Shown here one piece after another: positions 53,951-64,000 of a stretch of 64,000 bases of DNA; the first letter of the stretch is position 1, and every line of letters begins with the position of its first letter. The translations under genes and the position numbers were made by a program. The notes under the pieces were generated by a model that saw only the letters and a program-made list of their open reading frames with translations, ran no database searches and was not told where the DNA came from. This DNA comes from Lumbricus rubellus (lineage: Eukaryota > Annelida > Clitellata > Crassiclitellata > Lumbricidae): the NCBI GenBank assembly GCA_945859605.1, contig OX243816.1, positions 34,593,107 through 34,657,106 on the forward strand, in the 5' to 3' direction.

Positions 53951-55490
53951 GGACGTCGTCGGTCCGCAGACTCGACAAACACGACGGACTATCCACCACA
54001 TGTGAAGAGGTCCACCCTCGTTCCGGTGATCAAGGCAAATGGTCTTGATAATGCTGAGCGTAACAATTTCAGGCCAAAAGGAAATGTTTCATTTATGTCG
54101 AAAATAATTGAGAAGATTGTTGCTACACAGCTTATGAACTATCTGGAAAAAATAGCCTTCTCCCAATTTTCCAATCAGGCTTTCGCAAGGGCCATTCCAC
54201 AGAAACTCTACTTGTCCGCCTTCTATCTGACATCTACGGTGCTATCGATAGGTCCCAGATTACTCTCCTCTCACTGTTTGATGTAAGCTCTGCATTTGAC
54301 ACTGTAGATCATGACATTCTCTTGCAGCGCTTATCGATTTCTTTCGGCCTCTCTGGTAACGCACTTGATTGGCTTGCTTCGTTTTTGCAGGACCGCTCCT
54401 TCATGGTAGCTTATGGATCCACTAAGTCCTCATGGGTCTCTGCTCCAATAGGTTTGCCTCAAGGTTCCGTTCTTGGACCCCTCCTTTACATAATTTACAC
54501 TGCCGATCTGGGCTCCCTGCTGACAGCTATGGATGTCCACAGCCAATCTTATGCTGACGACCTGCAAGCTTATGTCCACTGTCTGGCGGCTCATGCTGAC
54601 GCAGCGGTTGGAACAATAAGCCAGACTATAGTAACCCTGCAGTCCTGGATGTCCTCAAACCGCCTGCGCCTTAACCCTAATAAGACTCAGCTTATCTGGC
54701 TTGGAACGCCCCAGCAGCTTTCCAAAATTGATTTAGCTTCCCTATTCTTGAAATATCCACATTTCACTTTTTCCACTTCTGTCCGGAATTTGGGAGTCAT
54801 CATTGACCAGGAACTCACATTTACGCGGCACATTAACCTTCTGTGTCGTAGCTGTTACTACCAGCTTCGGCAGCTCAAGGTCATTTCCCGCTCTTTGACT
54901 CCTAGTGCAGCCTCAACACTTGTTCATGCATTTGTAGTTTCACGCTTGAACTATTGCAGTTCCATATACGGTGGACTTCCAGCCTCTCGGGTGGGGCCCC
55001 TAAATAGGGTCCTGCGCACTGCTGCCCGCCTCATAGGCCGCATTCCCAAATTTGGCCGAGTCTCCGAGTACATGCGGGATGTACTCCACTGGCTCCCTTA
55101 CCCACAGCGCATTACGTACAGAAGTTCCGTATTGGTCCGGCGCTGCTTTGAGGGTTTGGCTCCTTTATACTTGCAGGAGCTCTGTTGCTCGACCACGCAT
55201 GTTCAACGCCGCTGCTCTCTCCGCTCAGCTGCGCAAGCGGAACTTATTGTTCCACGCTCTCGGACTGCAATCAGGCAGCGCCGTGCTTTCTCCGTGGCTG
55301 GCCCTGTGACCTGGAATGAGCTCCCTGTTATCCTTCGTCAAATACCTATTAGCCTTTCTACTTCATTTCTTTCTCTTCTCAAAACTGTCTTATTCGACCG
55401 GGGTTGGACTGGGAGTCTGGGAGCGCTCCTGAGTAGTAACCTTGAAGGAGCGCTATATCAAATTCTCAGTAAATAAATAAATAAACATGT
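53950..55490 (+). mobile_element. 5'-truncated CR1/L2-type LINE
   Basis: Holds the reverse transcriptase and C-terminal part only; no endonuclease was recognised. It ends GGGAGCGCTCCTGAGTAG, then CTTGAAGGAGCGCTATATC, then an AAAT microsatellite. The loss of the 5' part is typical of target-primed reverse transcription. The 3' end defines the tail family scattered through the window. Confidence 0.85.
53951..55476 (+). pseudogene. LINE reverse transcriptase, frameshifted
   Basis: Read in order: an upstream piece with LVPVIKANG and SKIIEKIV, one frameshift near 54155-54163, then GFRKGHST, LFDVSSAFDTVDH (catalytic Asp), GLPQGSVLGPLLY, and the catalytic YADD at about 54550. The C-terminal region (LGVIIDQELTF, RLNYCSSIYGGLP, HWLPYPQRITYRS, APLYLQELC) is typical of the CR1/L2/Jockey group. 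The frame from 54163 is open to the stop at 55474-55476. The frameshift and missing 5' part make it inactive. A short degenerate second copy of its C-terminus lies at 59671-59994. Confidence 0.85.
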
Positions 55491-55784
55491 ATTTTTGTCC
55501 CTCTGTCTTTGGAAAAAAATAATAGTAATGCAGTGTGTGCACGACTAATTATCTGCAGCTCTATTCTTGTATGGTGCATTGGGGGGACAACTTTTATAGC
55601 GCTGTTCTCCCATGCACATAATTTTTTATTATAGCATCAAGCCATCAACTGATGATCGCTGTAAAGTAGAATGCTGCATAAATGATAGGATATGATATCC
55701 TCTCTAGGCAGAGTCATTTGCCAGTTAAGGTGGGCGTATGTGTAATCAAACGTGGAAACTCCTCCACAGTTTAATAGATAGATA

Positions 55785-55858
55785 TAGGGAGCGCCTCTGA
55801 GTAGGTACCTTGAAGGGGCGCTATATAAATTACGATTGATTGATTGATTGATTAATAT
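55785..55858 (+). repeat. LINE/SINE 3' tail with ATTG microsatellite
   Basis: GGGAGCGCCTCTGAGTAGG, TACCTTGAAGGGGCGCTATA, then (GATT)n. Only ~330 bp after the LINE end, so it is a separate insertion. Confidence 0.88.
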
Positions 55859-56128
55859 AAATAATATAGGCTACTGTGGCTCGAGACTGTCATTCCCCTA
55901 TTATAGTCAACAAATTACCACGAGCGTAGGAACCAAATTACATATTATTGCCCATGTATTAATAATGAGTTTATACGCATATCATCTATCAAAATTTAAT
56001 AGGCTAAATACGAAGGATAATGTGGCCTCCATAGGGGTCCAACATGCTTAAAGATACATTAGGCTATACTGTTGTGTAGGTGTATTTGTATGCGCGTGTG
56101 TACGTGTGTAGGCGTATGTGCACAGCGA

Positions 56129-56298
56129 ATGGCCTCCATGTTGCTCTCCGCTTGCTTTCTCATAACTCTGGTGGCTCTTCCAGTCTCCATCGTTTTCTCA
56201 AGGCATTTCTTTTTTACCATGTCTTGTATGGGAGCGCCTCCGAGTAGAAACCTTGAAGGGGCGCTATAAGCGTATAGATTTATGTGATTGATTGATTG
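56129..56298 (+). repeat. LINE 3' end with ATTG microsatellite
   Basis: A short pyrimidine-rich piece resembling the end of the LINE ORF (TCTCCATCGTTTTCTCAAGG) leads into GGGAGCGCCTCCGAGTAG, CCTTGAAGGGGCGCTATAA and (GATT)n. Confidence 0.85.
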
Positions 56299-56947
56299 TA
56301 TAGGTTAGTTCAAGTGCAATCGAAACCTAGCAGATGATTATATGAATTGTTCAAGTGACCGAAAACAGTGACGTTTCAACTACCAAAATAAATTTGATAA
56401 CACATGAAAACAGAGCCGTCTAATTCAACTAAGCTCCTATTTAAGTTATATATTTATGAACACGTTGACCGTACATTACACCGCCAGTGGAACATGATAA
56501 ACCAGACAGAAGTCAAGTAGGCCTAGCTAACACTTCATGCCCAATTCTGCTTTCAAATGTAGCTTACCGGTCTGATACTTTCTTTTTAGTCACTTCATAG
56601 TTGATGTAGTCCATGATTAGCCTATATTTTGACGAAAATAGAGTAGGCCTATCAGATGCTCAATATAAAAAGTTCCAATTATAATTCGGTTCACGATACA
56701 AAACAAAATACAGGTGCTATTTCACCTGCAATTTCATCTACATCAAAATCGATCATACATGTAGGCTATAAATTATCAATATTGAGCGTCTTACGGAATT
56801 GCCTTCCCATATATATCTGCTTAGAACTCTTCTTCCTGGATTGCTATCTACACCTTCCACATTCGCTCGCTCGCTCTCTCTCACTTTCTCTTTCTCTCTT
56901 TGTTTCTGTCTGTTTCTCTCTCCTTAAGTCCTATTTTTTCTCTGTAG

Positions 56948-57026
56948 GGTTTTTGGCACTCGAAGCGCCACTGAATGGCCATGACTGTGAGCGGCGCTAT
57001 AAAAATAACCTATTACATTACATTTA
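56948..57026 (+). repeat. Decayed LINE/SINE 3' tail
   Basis: GAAGCGCCACTGAATGG, then GAGCGGCGCTATAAAA and CATTACATT. Shorter and more diverged than the other tails. Confidence 0.55.
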
Positions 57027-57029
57027 AGA

Positions 57030-58120
57030 ATATTAATGGGTTGCACAATTGATTGAGAGAGTTCAACGCACTTAGCTATTCGATTGGGCTTCTGCAAAAA
57101 TCTGTAAGCTTAGGCCTATACTTTATTCTGCTTGCACGTGTATAGATCAACTGCTCACTTCTACTCATTTTTACTCGTCTGCTGTATACGTATACTTATA
57201 TTCTGAATGTTAAGGGTTAAAAAGGCAATCGGCAGCCGATGTACAATGTATATATGACTCAAAAGGAAGAAGTTCAAGTCAATGGTAGCACTCCATCGCA
57301 AAAAGCAAAGACGGGGGAATCGATTCCCGCTACCCTTCCAATGGTCTACGCAGCATTCGCTATATGTAGCCTACTGTAGCCTCTAGTTTTGACAGGCAGG
57401 TGGAATAATTGCACGACTTTAGTATCTTGCAATCATCTGCTCATACCATGACTTGTAATTAGTCAGGCTGATATTGACAGTTTGAAATAATAACAAACAC
57501 GAATAGGCTATATAGGCTATAGGCCATATTTGCAAAGATAAAAACTATATGCAATTCTCTGAAAGCCTTGCTAAAAGCTCGGCAGGAGACACATTATCAT
57601 ATCAAGAGAATTCCAGGTAACTGGGTCTTCCAAGTACATGTTCGATGGAGGTAAAAAATCTTCAACATTTGACTGAGTATACAGAAGTCCATAAATATCA
57701 GTGGTAGACTGGTAGTGTACCTGAGTTAGGTCAAAGCAGGATCGACTTTTCTCGACCTAAACAGTGAATACTGTTGTTGAGAAGGTAAACAATTCATGGA
57801 TCGTGGTATCCACTTTCTAAGCTGACATCTGTTGATGTAAACAAGCCACTCAGTTCTTTTATCACCGCCATTAATACATTGCAATCTTCTCATATACATC
57901 CATGGACGATGGGATTCTTTCCAGCAGCTGTATCGGATCGGTGGAATGAAAATGAAGTTCATTTCGTATCACAGGATGTCGTGATGTCACTCGAAGTTGT
58001 CAGAGGTGCAATGCTCTTCATGGATTACAACTCAGTCCTGACAAATGACGAGGACAAAAACAGTATGCCTATACAATGTTAAATTTGCGTTTAGTTGCTA
58101 ATGCGCATCGGCATCAATGT
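57030..58120. other. Intergenic, no gene recognised
   Basis: AT-rich; no supported gene. A tRNA-like GGGAATCGATTCCC near 57315 lacks an A box at the right distance. Confidence 0.35.
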
Positions 58121-58126
58121 CAAAAA

Positions 58127-58285
58127 GCCATTTTCCAAACAAGAAGATATTTTGAACCAAAAGACATTTTACAAAAATAAGATATTTTTCGAACAAGAAG
58201 ACATTTTACAAACAAGAAGACATTTCGAAACAAGATAATATTCTCCGAACAGCAGGATTAGGCTATTTTCCGAACAAGAAGACAT
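58127..58285. repeat. Diverged ~21-bp minisatellite (AACAAGAAGACATTT)
   Basis: AAACAAGAAGATATTTT, GAACAAGAAGACATTTTAC, AACAAGAAGACATTTCG and further variants over about 160 bp. Confidence 0.75.
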
Positions 58286-58663
58286 TGCTGGCAGGTTTAG
58301 AAAGGCTTGATGCCAGGGTGGAAATTACCACAACTCAGTGTAGAAAACTAAAACCATTTCTTACCCTATTTTTTCTGTCTAAAAACCGGTTTATGCTCAC
58401 ACGAAATGCTATTAATTTTTATCACAGAGTTCAAATTCTGAAACTGTGAGTAAGCTCCTGTTTTTGTCCGTGATTGTTTTGCCACCAAAACGCAATTGGA
58501 AATCATATTCTATGTTTTGGCCTGACATATTTTTTGGCTGACTTGCGCTAGCCTTAAAAATGGTTCAATTTGGTTCAAATTCTCAGTATGTTGGTTTCCC
58601 GATATAAATGCAATTGCGGCTCTATAAGTTTCGTGTGTAAAAACATCTGCGAACCACCCTAAT

Positions 58664-58673
58664 ATATATAATT

Positions 58674-58700
<27 letters not shown>
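58664..58700. repeat. TA microsatellite
   Basis: TATATATAATTTATATATAT and similar. Confidence 0.8.
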
Positions 58701-58704
<4 letters not shown>

Positions 58705-58709
58705 ATCAC

Positions 58710-59665
58710 CGATGAACAGTCCCGTGTTTACGTAGGATAATATGCCTATATATTATATATTATATACACACACGTGCGTAATTGCATATGCGACTGTTTA
58801 TCGGTGTTCACTGTCCATTGGAATGAAGACTTACCCAAAGACGTGCATCGCCTGACGTGTCATCTTTGTTTTTCTCAAATTCTGTTATTCCAGTCCTACA
58901 TAATTAAGAGATAGCAGCACGTGGTCTAAAAAACGACCAGCTTTCTCTCCTGTCTATCTACCTGCCTGCTTACATGTGTGCCTGCATGTCTGTCCGTGCG
59001 TCTCTCTGCATTCCTACCCGCATCGTCTTAGGAAGCTCTCTTTCTATTTGTCTTCATGTCAGTCAATTATTCCAATTAGTCAACGGAGTCTTTCGTCTGT
59101 TTTGAAGGTGGATGATGTTGATTAGAAAACAGAAACAACAACATCGATGTCCTGCTTCGACCACCATGCACTTACCGGACAACCCACGCTGCAGCGGTTG
59201 ATTAGCCAGAGGCCATCAGTTGACAAAACTGAAGTTTAGGACACGATCTTTGACTTTTCTGTCCATTGAGGAAACTATACCGCCGTGAAGACAACAAACG
59301 ATGATATAGCTTATTTGCCTTATTATACGCACTTACGTTTTCACTCATTTAGCCTACTCTAAACTTTGAGCCTATACTTGTGGACTTACGCACTTAATTA
59401 GCCTATACACAGCAACATTTTCCATATATTATTCTTGTTTTTTATTTTTATTTTTATTTTTGTTCGCAGGTATTTAGGATTCCTCAGGGACTTCATTACT
59501 AACTACAGTTTAGAAACTAATTCAGCCGGTCTGGAAGCAGATCGTCGCTGAACACCAGAGGAGGGACAGCAGAGCTCCCGCGGGTACATGGGAACCAGAC
59601 CCTCCATTCATATGCAGGGTTGCGCAATTAAAAAAATCATAGACCATGACTAACAATCTGGATCT
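58710..59665. other. Intergenic, no gene recognised
   Basis: Mixed composition, with CTGC-type words near 58960-59010 and a TTTTTA run near 59440. No supported gene. Confidence 0.35.
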
Positions 59666-59670
59666 CCACA

Positions 59671-60000
59671 TTGGTATGGCATTGCATCGAGGGGTCAGCT
59701 TCCCAATACCTGCGGGAACTTCTTTGCTGTTCAACCTTGAATTTTAAACACCGAGGTTTCCTTCGATCATCTGTTCATAATGATCTTCCTGTCTCTTGCT
59801 CACTGACCTTTACACGACAGCGGTCGCTAGTCCTGTTATACCTGAAATGGGGTCGCTGTGGTACCTCGCCTAATGTCCATGCAGGGATCACTTCATCATG
59901 TTCTTCTGTATTCTTAAGACCGTTCTATTTACCCGCGGTGGGGTCAGGAGCACTTCTGAATAGGCCTATAGATAGTATTTACGGGGCGCTATAATGCAAG
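59671..60000 (+). pseudogene. Degenerate LINE 3' end (second copy)
   Basis: The translation (SASQYLRELLCCST, RGFLRSSVHNDLPV, then ALLNRPIDSIYGAL) lines up with the last ~100 residues of the LINE at 53951-55476 (LAPLYLQELCCST and ALLSSNLEGALY). It ends with a decayed tail, GGGGCGCTATAATG. Older and more diverged than the copy at 53950. Confidence 0.75.
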
Positions 60001-60004
60001 TGTT

Positions 60005-60485
60005 GCGAATAACATAATGACATGGCATGCGTGTCCCCCCATGCCAGTATACCAAAAACACTTACAAACATCAAACGTTTTATTATAGGCTTCATATAAT
60101 TTTCAGCGTCGTTAGGCCTACTGAGTATAATCAAACAATGACGCAAATAAGAAAGAAATAACACGACGCCGCTCGAGTCGATACTCATCCAAATGTCACT
60201 GTTAACGTCAAATCACGCTTGCAATTATATTGCTATTATACAAAAGTCATGTAAGACCATATTATTAATAGCACAATGTAATGTCATATTATTAATAGCA
60301 CAAAGTAATGTCACTATTGTGTAGTGTCACGCTAAGCGTCAGTCAACATTCTACACATCATTCCTGATGATTTCTGCTAATAATTATTGTAGACTATCAT
60401 TACACTGTCATGCTCACGTGTAATAACCTAGGACAAAATCCAGGCCAACACCCGAGATCATCACGCAGGCCAATCAATGACAAAA
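60005..60485. other. Intergenic, no gene recognised
   Basis: AT-rich. A direct repeat, ATATTATTAATAGCACAA, occurs twice near 60260 and 60287. Confidence 0.4.
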
Positions 60486-60535
60486 ATTTATATAGCGCCC
60501 CTTCAAGATCTCTACTCAGAGGTCATGGTGGGTCT
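60486..60535 (-). repeat. LINE/SINE 3' tail fragment
   Basis: TTTATATAGCGCCCCTTCAA, then CTACTCAGAGG, the reverse complement of the shared tail. No microsatellite is attached. Confidence 0.7.
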
Positions 60536-60601
60536 GGTGAGCATGCGAGCGCAAAGCTCGTTACGCTATACGAGCGAAGGACTACACGTAGCAATATAAT
60601 T

Positions 60602-60722
60602 ATATCAATATATATATATATATATGCATGTGCTATAGTGTGTAGGTGCGTGTATGTGTGTGTGTGGATGTGTTTGTTTGTTATTTGTTTGTATGTTTGT
60701 TTGTTTGTGTGTTTGTTTGTCT
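60602..60722. repeat. TA, GTGT and GTTT simple repeats
   Basis: A TATATA run (60608-60626), then GTGTGTG and TTTGTTTG words to about 60722. Confidence 0.7.
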
Positions 60723-60944
60723 GTTCCTCCATTATTTCTATCGGACCATCCTTTCTTCGATTACGCTTTTCAAGACTTTCTCTCAGCGGTTCGTGAATAA
60801 AAATGTCACTTTCGCTTTTTTATTGTTGACAATGGTCGAGAGTGAAGAAATGATAGATAAAGGTGAAGCTGATAAGTGGAGATAAAATGATAAAAATTGA
60901 TCAGATTGAGTTATTTATCCATCGCAATAATTTATTATCATTCT

Positions 60945-61122
60945 GATCAGAGGCGCTCCCTAATGCAGAGCGGACACTGCATCGGAGTTTCACGTCGAAG
61001 CGCTGAGCAACTGTGAGTGAAGGACTTGCCCAAGGTCCTTTCGCGGCGAGGTGGAATCGAACCTCGAACCTTCCGGCTCCAAGGCAAGGACGCCACCACT
61101 ACACCACACCACCGCGACCCAC
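60945..61122 (-). mobile_element. tRNA-derived SINE, tail truncated
   Basis: On the minus strand: head GGGTCGCGGTGGTGTGGTG with B box GGTTCGATTCC, body AAGGACCTTGGGCAAGTCC and GCGCTTCGACGTGAAACT. The element stops at GGGAGCGCCTCT; the GGGGCGCTATA end is missing. Confidence 0.85.
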
Positions 61123-61429
61123 AATGAATGACCAAATGTCACAAAACAATTTGAAACAAAACAAATTTAAAGTTAGTTTAACTTACAGCATTTTTAGTGA
61201 GCCCACCAACCTTTTTGTTGCTGTTGAAGAATCAGTGCTTCCTACCTGTAGCTAAAGAAGCAGTCGCTGGAAACACCCTATACAACAAATCGACTCCGCG
61301 TATTATATTATGATTCCGATTCGTGCTTTCGGTTCCTTAACCGATAAATTATCTTCTTTACTTTTTGCGACGGTAGTTCATCAACTACCAACAACAACGT
61401 CAACAACAGCAGCAGCAACAACAACAACA

Positions 61430-61680
61430 ACTTCTAACGGATCGCAAAGGTGCACAACATATACCATCCGATGGTCCGTCGCAGTCGTCTCGTGTCGGCT
61501 GCAGCAGCAGCAGATGAAGTTGCTATGGCTTCCAGAGGCTGGATGCGGCGGACGATAGGGATGCTGAGGTTGACCTGACTGAGGGAGATGGGGGGGGGGT
61601 GGATCAGCCGGGCATCTTTCGCCGACGTTCCCATCCGGATGGAAGCCACTGATCCGGCGTCACTCCATGACGGCCGCGCC
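61430..61680. other. CpG-rich stretch beside GT repeat, unassigned
   Basis: A 71-codon minus-strand frame and two shorter plus-strand frames cross it, with a CAG run near 61500. Composition hints at a possible exon, but I recognise no family and no clear splice pair. Confidence 0.2.
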
Positions 61681-61691
61681 GGTTCTTGCTT

Positions 61692-61695
<4 letters not shown>

Positions 61696-61750
<55 letters not shown>
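61696..61750. repeat. GT dinucleotide microsatellite
   Basis: (GT)n of about 54 bp, then GT-rich variants to about 61815. Confidence 0.95.
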
Positions 61751-61756
<6 letters not shown>

Positions 61757-61885
61757 ATGCGTGTGTACGTGTGGGCTATAGTGTGTGCGTGTGTACGTGT
61801 GCGTATGTATGTGTTTGACACTCGCTCTGTACACCTGCAGATTGGCACACACACATACATACACACATATATATATACATTATAT

Positions 61886-61942
61886 ATTCATTCCGAGAAT
61901 TCATATAGCACCTCTTCAAGAGACCTACTCAGAGGCGCTCCA
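61886..61942 (-). repeat. LINE/SINE 3' tail
   Basis: ATTCATTCC, then TTCATATAGCACCTCTTC and CTACTCAGAGGCGCTCC, the reverse complement of the shared tail. Confidence 0.8.
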
Positions 61943-61949
61943 ATGACAC

Positions 61950-62586
61950 TTCTTTCGTCAAAGTACTACTTTATTTCCGGGGTATATAGTATTCGGAGTT
62001 ACAAGCAGTAGTTCCAGTCACCGAAAAATACACAACCCTTTCAATACCAGGAACAAATCTTCACTTATACATGTATACTTTTATAGGTACCCGGTATGCG
62101 ACATGGCAAAGATAATTATCAGTTAGCATCATTATCAGTCTGGGGAAAAGAAAACTGTTTGCAAGTATTGTGGTTGAGATGAGATCAATATTGATGCTAA
62201 GACATTCTATGATGAAAAGCAAGCACATGGTTCATTATAATTATGTTTATAATTATTTGTAGGTCTATGTATTAGTTATGGCTCAACGTGTCTGTGTGCC
62301 TGTGTGAATTGTGTTTCTTTAAACACGTGTAGGTCTAATTATTATCTCTAAGTGGGCGCGTGCATTCCTAAGTTTGTGCGTGCGTGCGTTTGTTCAAAGG
62401 AACAGCCTACAGCATGCGTAGTCTATAATTATTATAGCGATGTGATGTCAATTAAGGTACTTCTGAATAAATAACACGATCAAATCTAATGCTGTCCAGA
62501 AATGAATTTGACCGTAAAATTCATATATTATGCTCATAGGCGTTCGTCGATTTGCAAAGTTATGTCTGATCTATTACAGGGAAAGG
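61950..62586. other. Intergenic, no gene recognised
   Basis: AT-rich sequence between the tail and the hAT MITE. Nothing supported. Confidence 0.35.
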
Positions 62587-62594
62587 GTTTACGG
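62587..62594. repeat. Left 8-bp target duplication of the hAT MITE
   Basis: GTTTACGG, repeated exactly at 62945-62952. Confidence 0.9.
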
Positions 62595-62944
62595 CAGGGG
62601 TGTCAAACCTTTTTATGGTGGCGGGCCAGTGTGAACATCTTCTAACTATTGGTGGGCCAGTGTGAACATCTTCTAACTCTTGGCGGGCCAGTGCGAACAT
62701 CTTCTAACAAGTGGCGGGCCGTGCTGTCGAAGTTCCTGAACAAAATTTGGTAGTGATCTGAAAAAGAGAGAGAGTTCCGGGTTTGGTCAGCCAATTCCAA
62801 GAAAAGTCCAGATATCGTCAATGTCCACTTTTGCTTCTTATTAAATTTTGACAACATTTTAAATAATTTTGTTATCTTTAGGGAACGCTCCGCGGGCCAG
62901 AACAAAATCGTCGGCGGGCCATTTCCAGCTCTTTGACACCCCTG
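62595..62944. mobile_element. hAT-type MITE (350 bp)
   Basis: Terminal inverted repeats CAGGGGTGTCAAA and TTTGACACCCCTG, with a perfect 8-bp target duplication, are diagnostic of hAT elements. No transposase is encoded, so it needs one in trans. Near the left end a 31-bp unit starting GGCGGGCCAGTG repeats at 62620, 62651, 62682 and, in part, 62713. GCGGGCCA words also occur near the right end. Confidence 0.92.
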
Positions 62945-62952
62945 GTTTACGG
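62945..62952. repeat. Right 8-bp target duplication of the hAT MITE
   Basis: GTTTACGG, matching 62587-62594. Confidence 0.9.
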
Positions 62953-63254
62953 AGTAATGGTAGCACTATGGAACGAAGGGCGTATAGGCCTACGCCTATA
63001 CGGAAGCGGGATCGTTTACCATTACCCTGCCTAAGATCTACTGAGCCTTTAACTCGGCAGAGGGCTTGGTAAATCGGACGTGATGGACGCCTCGCATGGT
63101 TGTAGACGGTTAAATCCCACTCCTGTAATAATTATTTGTGATAATCAGTTCATTCAATTCTTACTACGTGTATGAATTGCAACTTGATTTCATATTTCAT
63201 ACGGTACGCCTTGCGTCAATAACTCCCCCCCCCCTAACCTCCATCTTCTCCACC

Positions 63255-63388
63255 TGACCAGTCAATCTTTATTTCTTAAGTCCCTTAAATCTTTTTTCTT
63301 TAGTCGTGGCTGGACTGGGAGCGCCGCTGAGTAGTTTCTTGAAGAGGCGCTATATAAATTATAATAATGAATGAATTAATTAATTCGA
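63255..63388 (+). repeat. LINE 3' end with GAAT/TAAT tail
   Basis: CAATCTTTATTTCTTAAGTC, then GGCTGGACTGGGAGCGCC, GCTGAGTAGTTTCTTGAAG and AGGCGCTATATAA, then AATGAATGAATTAATT. It includes part of the LINE sequence before the tail (compare GGTTGGACTGGGAG at 55412). Confidence 0.82.
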
Positions 63389-63794
63389 AATTTAACGAAG
63401 ATTATTAATTATAATTATTACAACAGCGGTTTTCATAATTTTCCGAATAAATCGAACAAGGAACAGTAAATCTACCAGACCTATAATTGCTAAATAATGA
63501 TAATGATATCAAGTGATGAAGCTTCTTTTTCTCTTATTCGTTTTACGTCTTTGTTTCTTTATGGCGCACTATAAATTGGCTGGCTAATAATATTGCACGG
63601 GATAATATTATATGCTGATCGTCGCTGCACTTGAATAAACCGGAAGTGACGCGGTCAGAGGCGCTGATTCTGTTCATTCGACTTCCGCCTCTGGCGCCGA
63701 TTGGTCAGCGGAGGAGGAAGTGTCTCATTTATTATGCGCCGTTCAATAAAAACGCATCAATCAGAAACGACAGCCAAATGTATTTTAGGATTCA

Positions 63795-63910
63795 CTCTCT
63801 TTCTCCCTCTCTGTCTGTCTGACTGACTGTCTGTCTGACTATCTGACTGTCTGACTGTCTGTCTGTCTGACTGATTGTCTGTCTGTCTGTCTGCCTGTGT
63901 GTCTGTCTTT
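63795..63910. repeat. CTGT/CTGA tetranucleotide repeat
   Basis: CTGTCTGACTGACTGTCTG words over about 115 bp near the right edge. Confidence 0.88.
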
Positions 63911-64000
63911 CATTCTTTCTGGTAGTAAACAAAAGTCGTCTGCAGAAAAGTCACAATTTTTATTATGATGATGCAACTTTCAGTCAGTTAAAACGCATCA

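Noticed and set aside
57300..57345. tRNA-like GGGAATCGATTCCC
   Set aside because: The palindrome explains the B-box resemblance, and no A box lies at the right distance.

Overview
This is a repeat-rich stretch of nuclear DNA from a non-vertebrate animal, most likely marine. The support is intron-poor rhodopsin-like GPCR genes, a spliced membrane-protein gene, a Ty3/Gypsy-type LTR element, a CR1/L2-type LINE with matching tRNA-derived SINEs, a Helitron, an hAT MITE and many long microsatellites. An ambulacrarian, cephalochordate or lophotrochozoan would all fit; the sequence alone does not settle it. A genome word, TAGGCCTA, occurs about 19 times where about one is expected.

Genes. Only three host protein-coding loci can be supported: a 322-residue class A GPCR at 3524-4492 (+), a two-exon gene for a two-pass membrane protein at 11695-13367 (+, one 383-bp intron), and a 460-residue neuropeptide-receptor-like GPCR at 30813-32195 (-). 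They are GC-rich islands in AT-rich, repeat-filled DNA. Nothing suggests that they share a pathway or an operon-like arrangement.

Mobile elements. A complete, apparently very young Gypsy-type element lies at 36019-40731, with long terminal repeats of 938 and 964 bp, a GTAT target duplication, a primer-binding site, a polypurine tract and one 791-codon Gag-protease ORF. It has no reverse transcriptase, RNase H or integrase, so it is non-autonomous. A 5'-truncated, frameshifted CR1/L2-type LINE is at 53950-55490. Its last ~65 bp recur at about a dozen other places, both as short LINE tails and as the 3' ends of a tRNA-derived SINE family (32325, 50780, and on the minus strand 47008 and 60945). 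This is a clear LINE/SINE partnership. A non-autonomous Helitron (21586-23143) sits precisely between A and T inside an AT satellite and carries ~1 kb of very G-rich minisatellite. A 350-bp hAT-type MITE (62595-62944) has a perfect 8-bp target duplication. Further foldback or MITE candidates lie at 6967, 25479, 34770, 47876 and 49119.

Layout. 1-3000: ATGT, CAGT and ATC simple repeats. 3.5-4.5 kb: GPCR. 4.7-11.3 kb: minisatellites, SINE/LINE scraps, ATGT array. 11.7-13.4 kb: two-pass membrane gene. 13.9-21 kb: microsatellites and SINE heads. 21.5-23.3 kb: Helitron in satellite. 24-25.8 kb: two further SINE families and a MITE candidate. 26.7-29.2 kb: GACAGA and TCTG tracts. 30.8-32.2 kb: second GPCR. 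32.3-35 kb: SINE, trinucleotide tract, foldback. 36-40.7 kb: LTR element. 41-53 kb: polypurine/polypyrimidine tracts, SINEs and hairpins. 53.5-60 kb: LINE and its tails. 60-64 kb: SINE, tails, hAT MITE. Most other open reading frames in the window are translations of simple repeats and were left out.
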